DNA of 64,000 bases from Leucosporidium creatinivorum (taxonomy: Eukaryota; Basidiomycota; Microbotryomycetes; Leucosporidiales; Leucosporidiaceae). The position numbers were made by a program, and so were the translations under genes. Of this stretch, positions 48,498-59,711 are shown piece by piece. Under the pieces are notes generated by a model. The model was not told the origin of the DNA, searched no databases, and saw only the letters and a list, made by a program, of their open reading frames with translations. The DNA lies in assembly GCA_001600635.1 (NCBI GenBank), contig BCKL01000042.1, positions 62,001 to 126,000 on the forward strand, in the 5' to 3' direction. Each line of letters starts with the position of its first letter. Position 1 is the stretch's first letter.

Positions 48498-51400
48498 ATG
48501 AGCGCGCTCTCCGGCCGTCAAGCATGGCCTACAGCAGCGCACGCCTTCGCTAGGGCTAGTACCAAGCTTCAATTCCTCCCTCCATCAATCGCTGTACCCT
48601 CTTCGTCCCGCCGTTCGGTGCACGCCCCATCGACAGCCCGACGCGCCGCCGTCGCATACTCCATCAAACCCTCGATCTCGCGCTACGGAGGCTCCTCCCA
48701 GCACGACGACTACATCGAAGGAGACGAGTTTGACGAGCCGTTATCGGCTGCAGCAAAGGAGGATATGGAGCGAGCGCTGCATCCGGCTTGGGAGGATTTG
48801 GGGGCTCAAAAGCATTGGGAGGACGAGGATGTGGATGCGAGGAGGGAGAAAGATGAGGTGTATCATGATGTGGAATTGGAGGAGGATCATAGCGAGTGGC
48901 GGGAATGGATGGACGAGCTTAGGAAGGAGGCGATGGGCAAGCGCGGAGCGGCGGCGGCGACCAAGGAGAGGCGGAAGGCTGCAGAACCCAAGGCAGCAGC
49001 ACCGAAGATCAAATTCAAGAAGGTCGTATCCACACGACCTGCGCCACAGCCCCTTCCTATCGCCGAGGAGCTCATCCGCTCCCGAGCAGCGCTCTCCCCC
49101 TCCCCCATCAAACCCTACTACCCACCACCAATCCCCTCTTCCTCCTCACCACAAACGCACCATTCTCCCCTCCTCTCGCGCAACGACTGGCGCCTCTCCT
49201 CCCCCGTTCGGCATCCTCGGCCGACTCCTCGTAAGCGCCCACCATCGCTCGGCGTTCCAGTCGATATGGCCAGGCAGGGTCATAACAAGCTCATCGGAGT
49301 GGGAGTAGAAGCGGCCAAGGTCGGCATTTGGAGTACCGAGATGGCGGTGCAGGAGCAGTGGGGGTGGAAGGTCAAGGTGCCCGAGAGTGAGAAAGGCACT
49401 TGGATCGCTGCTGATGTGCATCGGAAACGGTTCGTTGTCTCATTCTCCATCTATAGAAGTCTTACAGATCCTCCTTCCTCTCGTTGAACAGACTCGAACG
49501 CCTCCTCACCCTCACCGCCGAAGCCGACGAGATCTCCTACCTCGAGCAACTCAACCGAAGCGGCACGCCCGAAGAGCGCGAGATGAAGGGCGTGACCGTT
49601 GGCCATGCTCTTGGTCGATGGTTGACGGATGTCAAGAAGGCGGAGCAGATTGCGAGTTTGCCGGAGGAGGAGCGGAAGGCGTTTAGAGAGGATGTGAGGA
49701 AGGGAGGAGGGAAGGCGATTGCCGAGTGGAGGCATGCAGAAGGGGTGGGGTTGGGTGAGGAGAATGGGTACAAGTTTACGTGAGTGCTACACTTATCCCA
49801 GGGCGAGGAAGACGCTGACCCTCGACGCCTGCAGCAACGGCACCATCCTTCGCTTCACACCGCTCGCCGACGAGGATCCCTCGAGGCGAAAGCCGCCCGT
49901 CAAGTCCACCGTCAAGCATCCTCAGGGAACTGTCCTCGATGTGCGAGAAGGATGCCTCATCGTCGCCTTCAAGGAAGCCGATATGTGGCTGCTCGGCGAT
50001 GAGGAGTATCGGTGAGCTTCCCGTCTCTCCCTTTGCCTCCGCGTCTACTGACTTAGCTCTGCTCCTAGCATCGACCTCGGCAACGATGACTCTTCCTACG
50101 CTCTCCAACATATGGCCATCAACAACCTCTACTTCGACCCCTCGCGTCAACGCGCTCGCAACGCCCAATACATCCATGACGCTCAAGAAGCTCACGCACA
50201 AGGCCACCTCTCCATCCTCCGCGAGTGGTCACTTGTCGGCACTGGAGTCCGCGAGCTCATCGTCCCCGACTTGGACGCCGCCGCCGAGGCCGAAGCAGCG
50301 AGGTTTAAAGCCGACGACCCCTCCGCCGAACTGTTCGAAGTGGACGACAAGTCTCCGGCTGCGGAGCTCGCTCATCTACCGCTACCGATCCTTCCCATGC
50401 CTGGACGACCGAACGAGCAGCTCGAGCGCAACCCCTCTAGCTTGTTCACAGACAACCAGCTCATCAACTCGTGGATCAAGAGGCATCAGAGGGACAACCC
50501 AATGAGCATGACGGGTGATCCGATCCTTCGTCTCAACGCCAGTCAGACGAAAGCTGTAGCTATGGCCATGGGCGAGCGACTGAGTTTGATCCAGGGGGTG
50601 AGTTCTGCTTCTCCTCGTCTGTCTCGGCGCTGGCTGACCTCTCCCTCCTCAGCCCCCCGGAACCGGCAAATCCCAAACCATCGTCTCCATCATCGCACTC
50701 CTCAAACTGCACTTCCGCATCCCACAACCCATCCTCCTCGCCGCCCCAACGCACGTCTCAGTCGACCATCTCCTCTCCCTTATGATCAACGCCGGTCTCA
50801 ACCCCCTTCGCTCGGGCAAGGCCTCCAAGGTTCGGGAGGAGCTACAGGCATGGACGGTGGAGAAGAGGAGAGAACAACACCCTTTGTGGCCGAGGTTTGA
50901 GAGGGTTAGGGAGGAGAGCGAGGAGTGCAGGGTTAGGCTGCAGGAGCTGAAGGAGAGGGGTGGGAAGAAGGATACGCCGGAGCTGGTGCAGCAGGAACGT
51001 GAGTCTTCGATCTCTACCTCTGATCTCGGCCGACCGCTCACTCGTCCTTCCGTTCTGCAGTCGACCTCGAAGCTGCCTACCGCAAGTCGTGGCGCAAGTA
51101 CATCGCCCTCGAGCAGCGGCTGTACTCGAGCCTCTTCGCCACCGCCGACGTCTTCTGCGGAACAGCCCTCGGATCAGGTGCGAGCAAGGTCATGAGCGTA
51201 AGTCGTCCCCGTGTTGAGGTCTGCGAGCGCCGAGCTGACTCGGCTTTGAGCCTTCGCAGATGGTCGACTTCCCCATCGTCTTCCTCGACGAGGCGGCTAT
51301 GTGCACCGAGGTGAGTCTTGAGCTAAGCTGCTCCAACTTTACCGAAGGCTGACCTCGCTCTCGTGGCAGCCCGTCACTCTTGTCCCGCTGATGAAGGGCG

Positions 51401-52417
51401 CCGAGCACGTCTGCCTGATTGGCGATCACAAGCAGCTGCCAGCCGTCGTCAAGGTGACCTTGAGTCTGCTTCGTATCGAACGCCGCCCAAGAACTAACTC
51501 TGAACTCCAACAGTCCCGCGAGGCCGTCAAGGAGCGACTGCACGTCTCCCTCTTCGAACGGCTCATGGCGCAACGATGTGAGCTGTTCGCTGTCTCTCGT
51601 CTTCGGAACCCAAACTCACTCGCTCTCCTACATCACAGCCGTCAAGAGCGTCCTCCTCGACACACAATATCGCATGCGCCCGGCCATCTCGGCCTTCCCA
51701 AACCACGCCTTCTACAAGTCCGCCCTCGAAGACTCGACCACCGTCTCCAAGCGACCACCCGCGCCCGTCTCCGCCTACCTCGACCCCTCCGCCCCCTCCA
51801 TCTTCATCTCGCACTCCCATCCCGAAACGACATACCGCTACTCTACTCGCAACGTCCCGGAAGCCGAGATTATCGTCCAAATCGTCGGCGACCTCCTTCT
51901 TCGCAACCCTTCGCTGGACCCAGAGGAGATTGGCATCATCTCGCCCTACTTTGCGCAAACGAGGCTGCTGCAGGAGATGTTCTCCAAGGGCGAGGCGGGG
52001 AGGACACTCCGCCCTCTACTCGGCTGGAAACGAGCAGCCGAGGTCGAACGAGTGGAAGTCAACACCGTCGACGGCTTCCAAGGCCGCGAGAAGGGGATCA
52101 TCATCCTCTCCACCGTACGCTCCAACGCACGAGGGTCCATCGGTTTTCTGACCGACCAACGGCGGTTGAACGTCGCGTTGACGAGGGCCAAGGATGCGCT
52201 GTTTGTGGTGGGGGATCAGAGGACGTTGAAGAGGGCTACGATGAGCGAGTGGATGATGGCTGATGAGGAGGCGGATGGGGATGTGTGGAGGAGGTATATG
52301 GGGTGGATGGAGGAGAGAGGGTTGGTTAGGGAGTGGAAGGAGGTTGATGCCGCCGAGGTGAGGGAGGAGCGGCAGGAGGTTCAGGAGGAAGAGGAAGAGC
52401 AGTCACAATACCTGTAG
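48498..52417 (+). CDS. UPF1-like superfamily 1 helicase, probably mitochondrial
   Basis: Ten exons encode about 1,130 residues. All SF1 helicase motifs are visible: GPPGTGKSQT (I; the intron falls between G and PPGTGKS), FLDEAAMC (II), GDHKQLPAVV (III), LLDTQYRMRP (IV), VNTVDGFQGREKG (V) and VALTRAKDALFVVG (VI). The layout with a beta-barrel-like insert (GTILRFTPL, GTVLDVREGCLIVAF) matches the UPF1/SMUBP2/IGHMBP2 group. The N-terminus is Arg/Ser/Ala-rich and almost free of acidic residues for about 65 positions (MSALSGRQAWPTAAHAFARA, RRSVHAPSTARRA), like a mitochondrial targeting peptide; the organelle location is inferred. An upstream in-frame Met at 48423 exists, but a likely acceptor follows it. 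The C-terminus is Glu-rich. The nucleic-acid substrate is unknown. Confidence 0.87.
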
Positions 52418-53341
52418 CTATATCATTAGAGCGGTACTGTATCAACACTTCGCAACTTCCATGAGCTAGTGGAAGATTGCGAAGGAGCGGGGCTGCTCGG
52501 CGCCGAGGTTGCTCAATTGGCTCTCCCGGCACGCTCGCGAGGTGCTGGCGCGCCGTAATGATGTATTGTAGCACAGCCAATGCGCTCTATAAGCCTCTCG
52601 TATTAAGTTTGCAGTGGTGTGCAGCAGCAGTGGCGCGTGAAGGGTTCGGAGCAACTTCGGTCGAGGGCTGAGAGTCTGGACCAGCGCTGTAGAGCTGCAG
52701 AGGAGTCTGAGAGCTCAAAATCTGACCGCCGAAGCCCCCAGCTCGAGCTGTAGGCTGACAGAACAAGGTGCATCGGCCTCGCCCTTCACAATCTTCGCGC
52801 TCGCGCACGCCGCCTCGCTTACAACCACATTCTCGACTTCGCCCGCCTCGCTCAGCGTGGGCTACAGGCCGAACTAGAGAGCTACACGCGCTCAACTCGA
52901 CCCCCCTCGCCTTCTTTCGCCACTCTCATCGAGGCTAGCCAGCACAACAGCGCGACTCGCTCCTCGGATCCTCGCGCTCTCGGTCTCTGTAGGCCAGCAG
53001 CCGTAGTCTCGAGCTCAGGGTACTCCAGGTGAGTCGTCTCATAGTCTGCACAAGTTGGTACAGAAGTAGGCACGAGCTGTAAAGGAGCAGCGAGCGCAGA
53101 GTGGAGGCGACGGGACTGCCTTTCGCTCTTAAAGGGCTCGTGGGAGGTGCTCTGCTGCAAAAGAAACAAGCTGTAGCTTAGCAGATAGCTAGGAGCACGT
53201 CGCTGCTGCTCTGCAGTTGTACAAGAGCAGGTCGTGTGCCGCTGCAGGCCTCTCAGCCGGTGGCGATCAGAACGCGAGCTGACCCTTTCGTTTCTGCACC
53301 TAAGCAGCTCGCCCGCGCGCTCTTCGTCTTCACGACTGTGA
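52418..53341. other. Intergenic region upstream of the SUMO ligase gene
   Basis: These 924 bases contain no supported gene. Many ctgtag/ctacag hexamers occur, so leader introns of the downstream gene are possible. No repeat of other window sequence is seen. Confidence 0.4.
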
Positions 53342-56300
53342 ATGCAGCCGAACCTTTACTGGACTCAGACCTCCCAATACCCTCAAGAACAGCTTCCAAA
53401 CCCGTCGGCCTCGAACCCCTACCCTTCTGCCGCCGCCGCTCAGTACCAGGCTGCACCTCACTACCCGGATCCAGCCTACAGCTCCTTCATCGCTCAACAA
53501 CAAGCTCTTGCTAGTCAGTGGCCGCCCTACGTCCAGCAGCTTCAGCAACCTCAGCACTTCGCTCCGGCCGCCTACCAACAGCCGCCTCTCCTCGGCGCAC
53601 CTCAGAACTCGACAGGCTACACTCCGCCAGTCTTCTTCTACTCACCAGAAGCTCCTCCGAACCCTTTACCAACCCCCGGCCCTTCGACACTCCCCCTTCA
53701 GCCCGCTCCGGCGCTCGTAGCTTCGATCAACTCGCAAGGCCAACTCCTCCATCCTCTGCCTTCTCGTCCTCTGAGTCCCATCAGACTCAGTCCCATCTAC
53801 TGCCCGGCGTCCATCGTCGCGCCTGCACCTCTTCGCGTCGCTTCGGCCGACCCAACCCACCTCGCGACCCCGACTTGGTCGCCGACTCTCAGCAACTCGC
53901 CCATCGTCGACCAGCACTCAACCAACCCTGCTCCTCCTCCTCTGATCTACTCGTACAGCACCGAGTCGACTACACCTCGTCCCGTTTACCCCCTCCCTCC
54001 TCGGCCTCGCTCTCCTACCCCTCCTCCTTTCACCGAGACTTTCTCCGAGCAACTCGACAAACTCAACATGTCGGCCGATACGAACGTGAGTATTGTTGAG
54101 AGCGATTCAGAAGCTGTGTGTTGACCTCATACTTCTCTCTCGGCCTCTTCGCAGACCATGATCGCCGAGCTTCAGGGCATGAAGGTCGACCAGCTCAAGC
54201 TCACCATTCGGCGCTTCAACGAGACGTGCATGATGCACCTTCGCATCAGCGGCGTCAAGTCTGATCTCGTGAGTAACTTGCAGCTGACATCTTCGTTCAG
54301 TGCGGTCGCTGATCGGCGCCCCCTCGCTCAGTACGGCCGATGCCGAACTGCTGTCTACGAGCTCGCTGCTCAGCCCGACAAGACTCGCTTCAACCAAGCC
54401 AAGCGTATCATTACCGAAGCCAGCAACTAGTGAGCCTCGTCACCGTTGTCTCCGTCGTCTGCAGAGTAGCTAACTCTCACCCTCCCACTCGCAGCCACGG
54501 AGGCTACTCGCCGTCCTCGTCCTCCGCCTCCTACGGCTACCAGTATCAAGCCCCTGCTCAACCCGCTCGTCCCGCTGCCCCTGCCTACGGAGGAGCTGCC
54601 AGCTACACAGGCTACGGAGGCGCCGCTCTCCCCGCCAAGCCAGCTCTCCCTGCGCCTCGCTTCGGCGCCGGCGCCGCCAACGCCTACGCCTCAGGCTCTG
54701 GAGCCAACGGCGACTACGGCTATGGAGCGGGAACGAACGGAACGCCGGCGGTCGCTCCTGTGGTGCCGGCGAGGAGCGAGGAGGTCCCCTTGCTCTTCCG
54801 ACCGAATCCCTTCTACAAGGTCGAGAGGAGCTTGTGCGGAGTGACGACGCTTCCCAAGGCGGGCCAGGGGGATAGGAAAAGCGTGGTGTGCAACTTCGCC
54901 CTCACCGAGCCGCAGAGGACGGCGTTGGCCAAGTCCAAGTGAGTTCAGCCCTCGTCGTCGACTTTGAGGATCTCTTCATCGCCGAGCATGGTCGCTGACC
55001 TCCTTTTCTCCTCATCAGAGCTTCGGCCGCCAATCCTCAATTCCAAGTCCGCCTATACTGCACCAACGAGGACTACTTCAACCCTCACCGAGCTTCGAGT
55101 AGCCAACCGCCCGCTCCCATCGACTTTCCCGCCACCTGCGAGATCAAGCTCAATTACATCAACGTCCCGGCCAACACCAAGGGTATCAAGAAGCAAGTCG
55201 GTACCGCCTCGCCCGTCGATCTCGCCAAGGGAGGCAAGCTCGACATCACCGCCGGCGCCATCAACCGTCTCGAGGTCATCTACGTCAACACCGAGAAGGC
55301 GCAGACGAGGGTAAGCATCTCGTTCGAGTTCGCTGCCCCTGCGAATGACCGAACTAACGCCGTTCTTTTGCCTTTGCGCCCCCCTCTTGTCGTCGGACCC
55401 GCCTGTCTACCAGCGATACTTCATGGTCGTCTACCTCGTCGAGGTGACGACGATCAAGCAGCTCGTGGACCGCGTTAGGACGGGAAAGCAAAAGACCTCG
55501 GAGGAAGTCATCCAGAGCAGTGAGTCTTAGCTAGCCGGCTCGGTTGAAGGAACGCCGCTGACCTGCTCTCGCTCGCTGCCACAGTCGTCAGGATGAACTC
55601 CGACCCCGACATGGAGGCTTCGGCGCTCACCGTATCACTAAAGGATCCTGTGCGTTGCTCGCCGAATCGATGCCAGCTCATACGCTATCGCTGACCCGTC
55701 GCCTTTCACTTCGCAGCTCACCCTCGCTCGCATCAAGACGCCCATTCGCTCCAACGTCTGCACTCACGTCTCTTGCTTCGACGCCGAGGTCTGGTTCATG
55801 ATCAACGAGCAGACGCCGACGTGGAACTGCCCCATCTGCAGCAAGGTCCTCCGAGTCGACGACCTCGTGCACGACAAGTGAGCTCAGCCTTCGAAACGTC
55901 TCATCGCTCGTCCGCTGACCTCTCATCTCTTCCAGCTTCTTCGCCGACGTGCTCAAGACGATCGGACCCGCCGAAGTCGACGCCATTAGCGTCGAGCCCG
56001 ACGGCACCTGGCGCTCGGACAACGACAAGTTTGGCACCGCCACGCCCAAGTCGGTCGTCCCTTCCCGCGCTGGCTCCGTCAAGCCCGACATCAGCGCCCT
56101 CAACAGCGCCGACGGCTCGGCCGCCCCCGAAGGCAAGGGCAAAGGCAAGGCGATCGTCACCGAAGCGTTGACGTTGGACTCGGACGACGACGATGATGAT
56201 ATGCCGTTGGCTAAGAGGCCGAGGCTGAATGGAGCGGGAGGATACCGCATGAGCTTGGGAGGGACGCTTTCGATCAATAGCTCGCCCGCTCCCAACGGCG

Positions 56301-56743
56301 CAGGAGGAGCGCCACCACCACCAAGGAGGATGGAGACGATCGACCTCACCCTCAGCGACAGCGACGATGATGCTCCCCCTCCCCCTCCTCCCGCTGCTGC
56401 CGCTCGACCACCACCCGCCGCTCACTCGGCCTACGTCCCCCCACCACCTGTCCCTCGACCCGCCTCCTCCGCTAGCTCTTCGAACGGAGCTGCAGGAGCA
56501 GGGTACGGCGCCTCGGATTTCCAGGCGCAAGAGACGTTGAGGAAGCAGTTGGCCGAGCAGGCGCAGAGGAGGCAGTTGGACGATATTCGGAGGAGGAGAG
56601 AGGAGCAGGCGAGGAATGGAGGGAGTGGGGCGGGGAGGCCGTCCTGGGAAGGTGGGTCGTCGTCTGATGAGTGGAGGAAGGAGCAGCGTGAGAAGAGAGT
56701 AGGGGAGCTGACTTCGGACATGTGGGATTCGCTTCGCAGGTGA
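53342..56743 (+). CDS. SIZ1: PIAS/Siz-type SUMO E3 ligase
   Basis: Promotes transfer of SUMO from Ubc9 to targets in the nucleus. Nine exons give about 940 residues. A 250-residue Pro/Gln/Ser-rich N-terminus precedes a SAP-like helix pair (MKVDQLKLTIRRF, LRISGVKSDL), unusually far into the protein. A Gly/Ala/Tyr-rich linker leads to the PINIT region (FYKVERSLCGVTTLP, FPATCEIKLNYINVP). The SP-RING follows, IRSNVCTHVSCFDAEVWF then WNCPICSK, with its zinc ligands intact. SUMO-interacting motifs are likely at LTLDSDDDDDD and ETIDLTLSDSDDD, a hydrophobic run followed by acidic residues. A coiled, Gln/Arg-rich C-terminal segment ends LTSDMWDSLRR. It is the only candidate for this activity in the window. 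Confidence 0.92.
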
Positions 56744-56940
56744 TGGATGGTGATGCCGAGGCGATGAGGGAATAGTCGGTTTGCTTGCTTTTCGAGCGTA
56801 GGGGAGCTATAATAACGATCGAGGTGTGGGATGATTCGTAACGCTTGATGTACCTTTCTACGCGTCAGAAAGCGGCCATCGTGAGTCGGCGAAGGCGAGT
56901 TCGTCCTTCCGGCGGGCTGAGAGTCACCTCTGAGCGTTCG

Positions 56941-57206
56941 ACTTGCACTCACTTCTGCTCCTTGAAGTACTCGAGCTTGGCCTTGGGGTCAGTCCTGTGA
57001 GTGAGGAGAGGAGAGAAAAGAAGAGGGAGGGAAGCAGAAGGGAGAGAAGGCTCAGCGCCGAACGCCGAGATGAAGAGAGAGCCGCCCAACTGGACTCCAG
57101 CCGAGTCATGGTGCACTCGGGGTAGCTCAAAAGAGATGCAGGGATGTGTATAGCTCTGCTAGCGTAGCGAGGCAAACGGCTCAACTCACTTGATCGTGGC
57201 GTTGTT
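56941..57206 (-). pseudogene. Peroxiredoxin gene fragment
   Basis: On the minus strand this matches the TSA1 gene from about 29480 to 29733: the end of one exon (NNATIK), its whole following intron, the complete small exon [13 protein letters not shown] and the start of the next intron. The intron carries a short insertion and other changes, while the exon that encodes the YF motif is intact with its splice signals. All catalytic exons are absent. Retained introns show a DNA-level copy. It lies about 27 kb from its source and in opposite orientation. Confidence 0.9.
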
Positions 57207-57593
57207 CTCCCCTTGCTGTTGAGTCGGCCGAGTCTCAAGGCGCTTACAGTCGACCAAGGCTGTCGGAGACAAGTGCACCAGCTCGTGAGGAGCGATCAAG
57301 ATCTCATCCTGCTCTATGCTGCTCGGAGCGAGCTGTTGCCAAGCAGGAGGCCGCGACTTTGAAGCGCGCTTCGACTCGCTCACCTCTTCGTCTCCTGCTC
57401 TTCGCCTCGTCTGCTCGCTTTCGCACCGGCTGCTTACAGTGAGTGCTCTGCACGACTGCAGACTTCTGGCGAACCTGCTGACAGCTCTTCACGGACTACA
57501 GCTCCCTCGCCGTCGGCCGCCCAAACGCACTCCCTCGTTCCAGCAGCTGCACCTCGCTTTCCGCCGTCTCGAAATCACCTACAGCCCATCAGC
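57207..57593. other. Upstream region of the histidine phosphatase gene
   Basis: About 390 bases between the peroxiredoxin fragment and the next gene, expected to hold its promoter and leader. No other feature is seen. Confidence 0.4.
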
Positions 57594-58510
57594 ATGATTG
57601 AGACGATGTACCTCGCTCGGCACGGCTTCCGCATGTCGTGGGAGAACCCCATCTGGCCCAACTACACCGGCACCCCTCGCGATCCTCCTCTCGCTTCGCA
57701 CGGCGTCGACCAGGCCAAAGAGCTAGCAGCATGGCTCAAGACTCAACCAGACGCTCCCGAGGCTATCTTCTCCTCGTGCGTTCAGCGCTTCGAACGAGCT
57801 TGAAGCCTCGAGCTGACCTGACCGACCTTCGCCAGACCGCTGTACCGCTGCCTGCAGACCGCTACACCCGCCTCCGAAGCGCTCAACCTCCCCATCAACG
57901 TCGAACACGGCATCTCGGAATGGTACCTCCCCGTCGGGCGCGGTCTACACCCTCGCTCCCTCCCCGCCGAGCGCCTGACCGAATGGTTCCCTCTCATCTC
58001 CACCTCGCATCAATCCCTTCTCTACCCCACCCAACGAGGAGAGACGGAATCCGAAGTGCATGATCGGGCGGAAGAGATCCTAAGGCTGTTGTTGAAGAAG
58101 CTGGATGAGGAGGGCAAGGTCAAGAGCGTGGTGCTGTATTCGCATGCTGCTACGGGGATTGCGATGGGCAGGGCTTTGATTGGGGATAGGGAGAAGGAGG
58201 TCAGAAGCGCGACTTGCTCCGTCAGCAAGTTCAAGAGGATTGGAGGGGGGGAGAACGAGCGGGAGGGGCTCGGGAGTTGGGAGAGGCTGCTCAATGGCGA
58301 TACGAGCTTCTTGTCTCGGGGCGAGGAGGTGAGTAGTATGCTCGAAGCTAGCTTATCCGATGTTGATCCCTCCAAATACCACAGCGCCACTGGGACTTCT
58401 CGTACGTCGAGGCCTACGAGGAGGATGGAGTGCTCGAGGACGGCACCGAGCTGCCTACGCTGTCCGACAACTACAAGACCGTCGAACCTTCCGCCGGTGG
58501 AAAGCTATAG
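57594..58510 (+). CDS. Histidine phosphatase family protein, Tfc7/YNL108C-like
   Basis: A phosphoglycerate-mutase-like protein of about 260 residues in three exons. It starts MIETMYLARHGFRMSW, with the RHG catalytic motif near the N-terminus. Then come LASHGVDQAKELAAWL, SPLYRCLQTATPASEAL, HGISEWYLP, GETESEVHDRAEEIL, YSHAATGIAMGRAL with the second active-site His, and the C-terminal NGDTSFLSRGEE plus RHWDF. This order matches yeast Tfc7 (the tau55 subunit of TFIIIC) and its paralog YNL108C. The size fits the short, YNL108C-like form, so a role in RNA polymerase III transcription cannot be assumed. Introns lie at about 57777-57835 and 58330-58388. Confidence 0.85.
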
Positions 58511-59711
58511 ATCATGTTCGGTAGACGACTAGAGGTCCTACTATTCCCCTTCGGACTCACAAAGAGGATTAGCGACCAGCTCGGCGCCGAGAGATGCGAT
58601 AGGAAGGCCGATTCGCCGCGCAGATGCGTGCGGTGGACGTTGCGCTGCCAACACAGTACGCTATCTAGCATCTCAAGCCTTCCCTGCAGCTTGTGCTCCT
58701 GACCGAGCTTCCCAAGAACAACCGCCTTCGCAGCCGACCCTTCGCGGGCTTCGCACGCTCAATGCTCGTGCTCGTGCTCGGAAGTGCAAGTCTGATTACG
58801 GGAAGCATCGAGCAGTGTACAGCAGATACATCCAGGGCTCCTGCCCTCGCCGACAGCGTATTCTAGAGTCGACCCTGCCAGCAGTCTGTTAGCTCAGGGA
58901 AGGCAAACAGGTCGCGCCGCTCCTTGCCTTCCGCCCCTCACCGCGCCTTCTTCGCTTGTCGACAGCCGACCACTTTGCTGCAGCGGCAACTTGTCGGATT
59001 CGCCTACATCAGGCAGCCTACGCTCCTCCCGTCTCCGTCTCGAGTCACTCGCCTGTTCGCCGAAGGGAAGTCCAGACCAGCAGCGACTCAGCCTCACAGC
59101 AGCGCCTCTCTCGAATCGCGCTCAAGGAGGACGCATAGCAGCTCCATCGACCTATAGAAGTAGCTCAAGCGTATATCCACCGTCTTACCGACTCTAGAGT
59201 CGATCTCCCACATTTCAGCACTCTCAACGAGACTCCCTCTTCGTCGACCCACCTCTTCAACTCGGCCTCGGCGCAATCGAGTGCAGCACAGAGCTCCTAG
59301 GAGCAAGAAGACGACTCGAAGGACTACGAGAGATTACCACAAGCTGCTGAGCGAGCTACAGAGCGTTCCGCTGCTCTTTCAGAGGTGAGCTCGATTGCCG
59401 TCGAATGGTTGGCTTCGCGGGGGATCGCTAGGCGTACAGAAGGGCTGAGGGGAGGTAGGGGGGTTTCTTGGCGTGTCATATGTGGTACAGCAGCTTCTGT
59501 AGCTCTGCAGCCCGCTTCGACTTGGTCTGGCAGACGCGGCTGGGGTAGCCTTGATTCTCGCTCCTAGCGGACAACGGACCTCGGCGAAGGACTCACTGGC
59601 TGTTGAGTAGCAATATCGAGCTGCAAAGTCACGATAGCTGACTGTCTTCCCACTCCCTATCAGCTGACCTCCCTCCCCGCACCCTTTCTGCCTCCTCCCC
59701 CGCGTCCTTCG
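58511..59711. other. Long intergenic region upstream of the kinase gene
   Basis: 1.2 kb without a supported gene. The last part (from about 59,380) looks like a leader with an intron: gtgagctcg at about 59,382 and ccctatcag at about 59,663, with a tagctgac branch motif at about 59,636. A short frame at 58,991-59,197 has no features. Confidence 0.4.
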
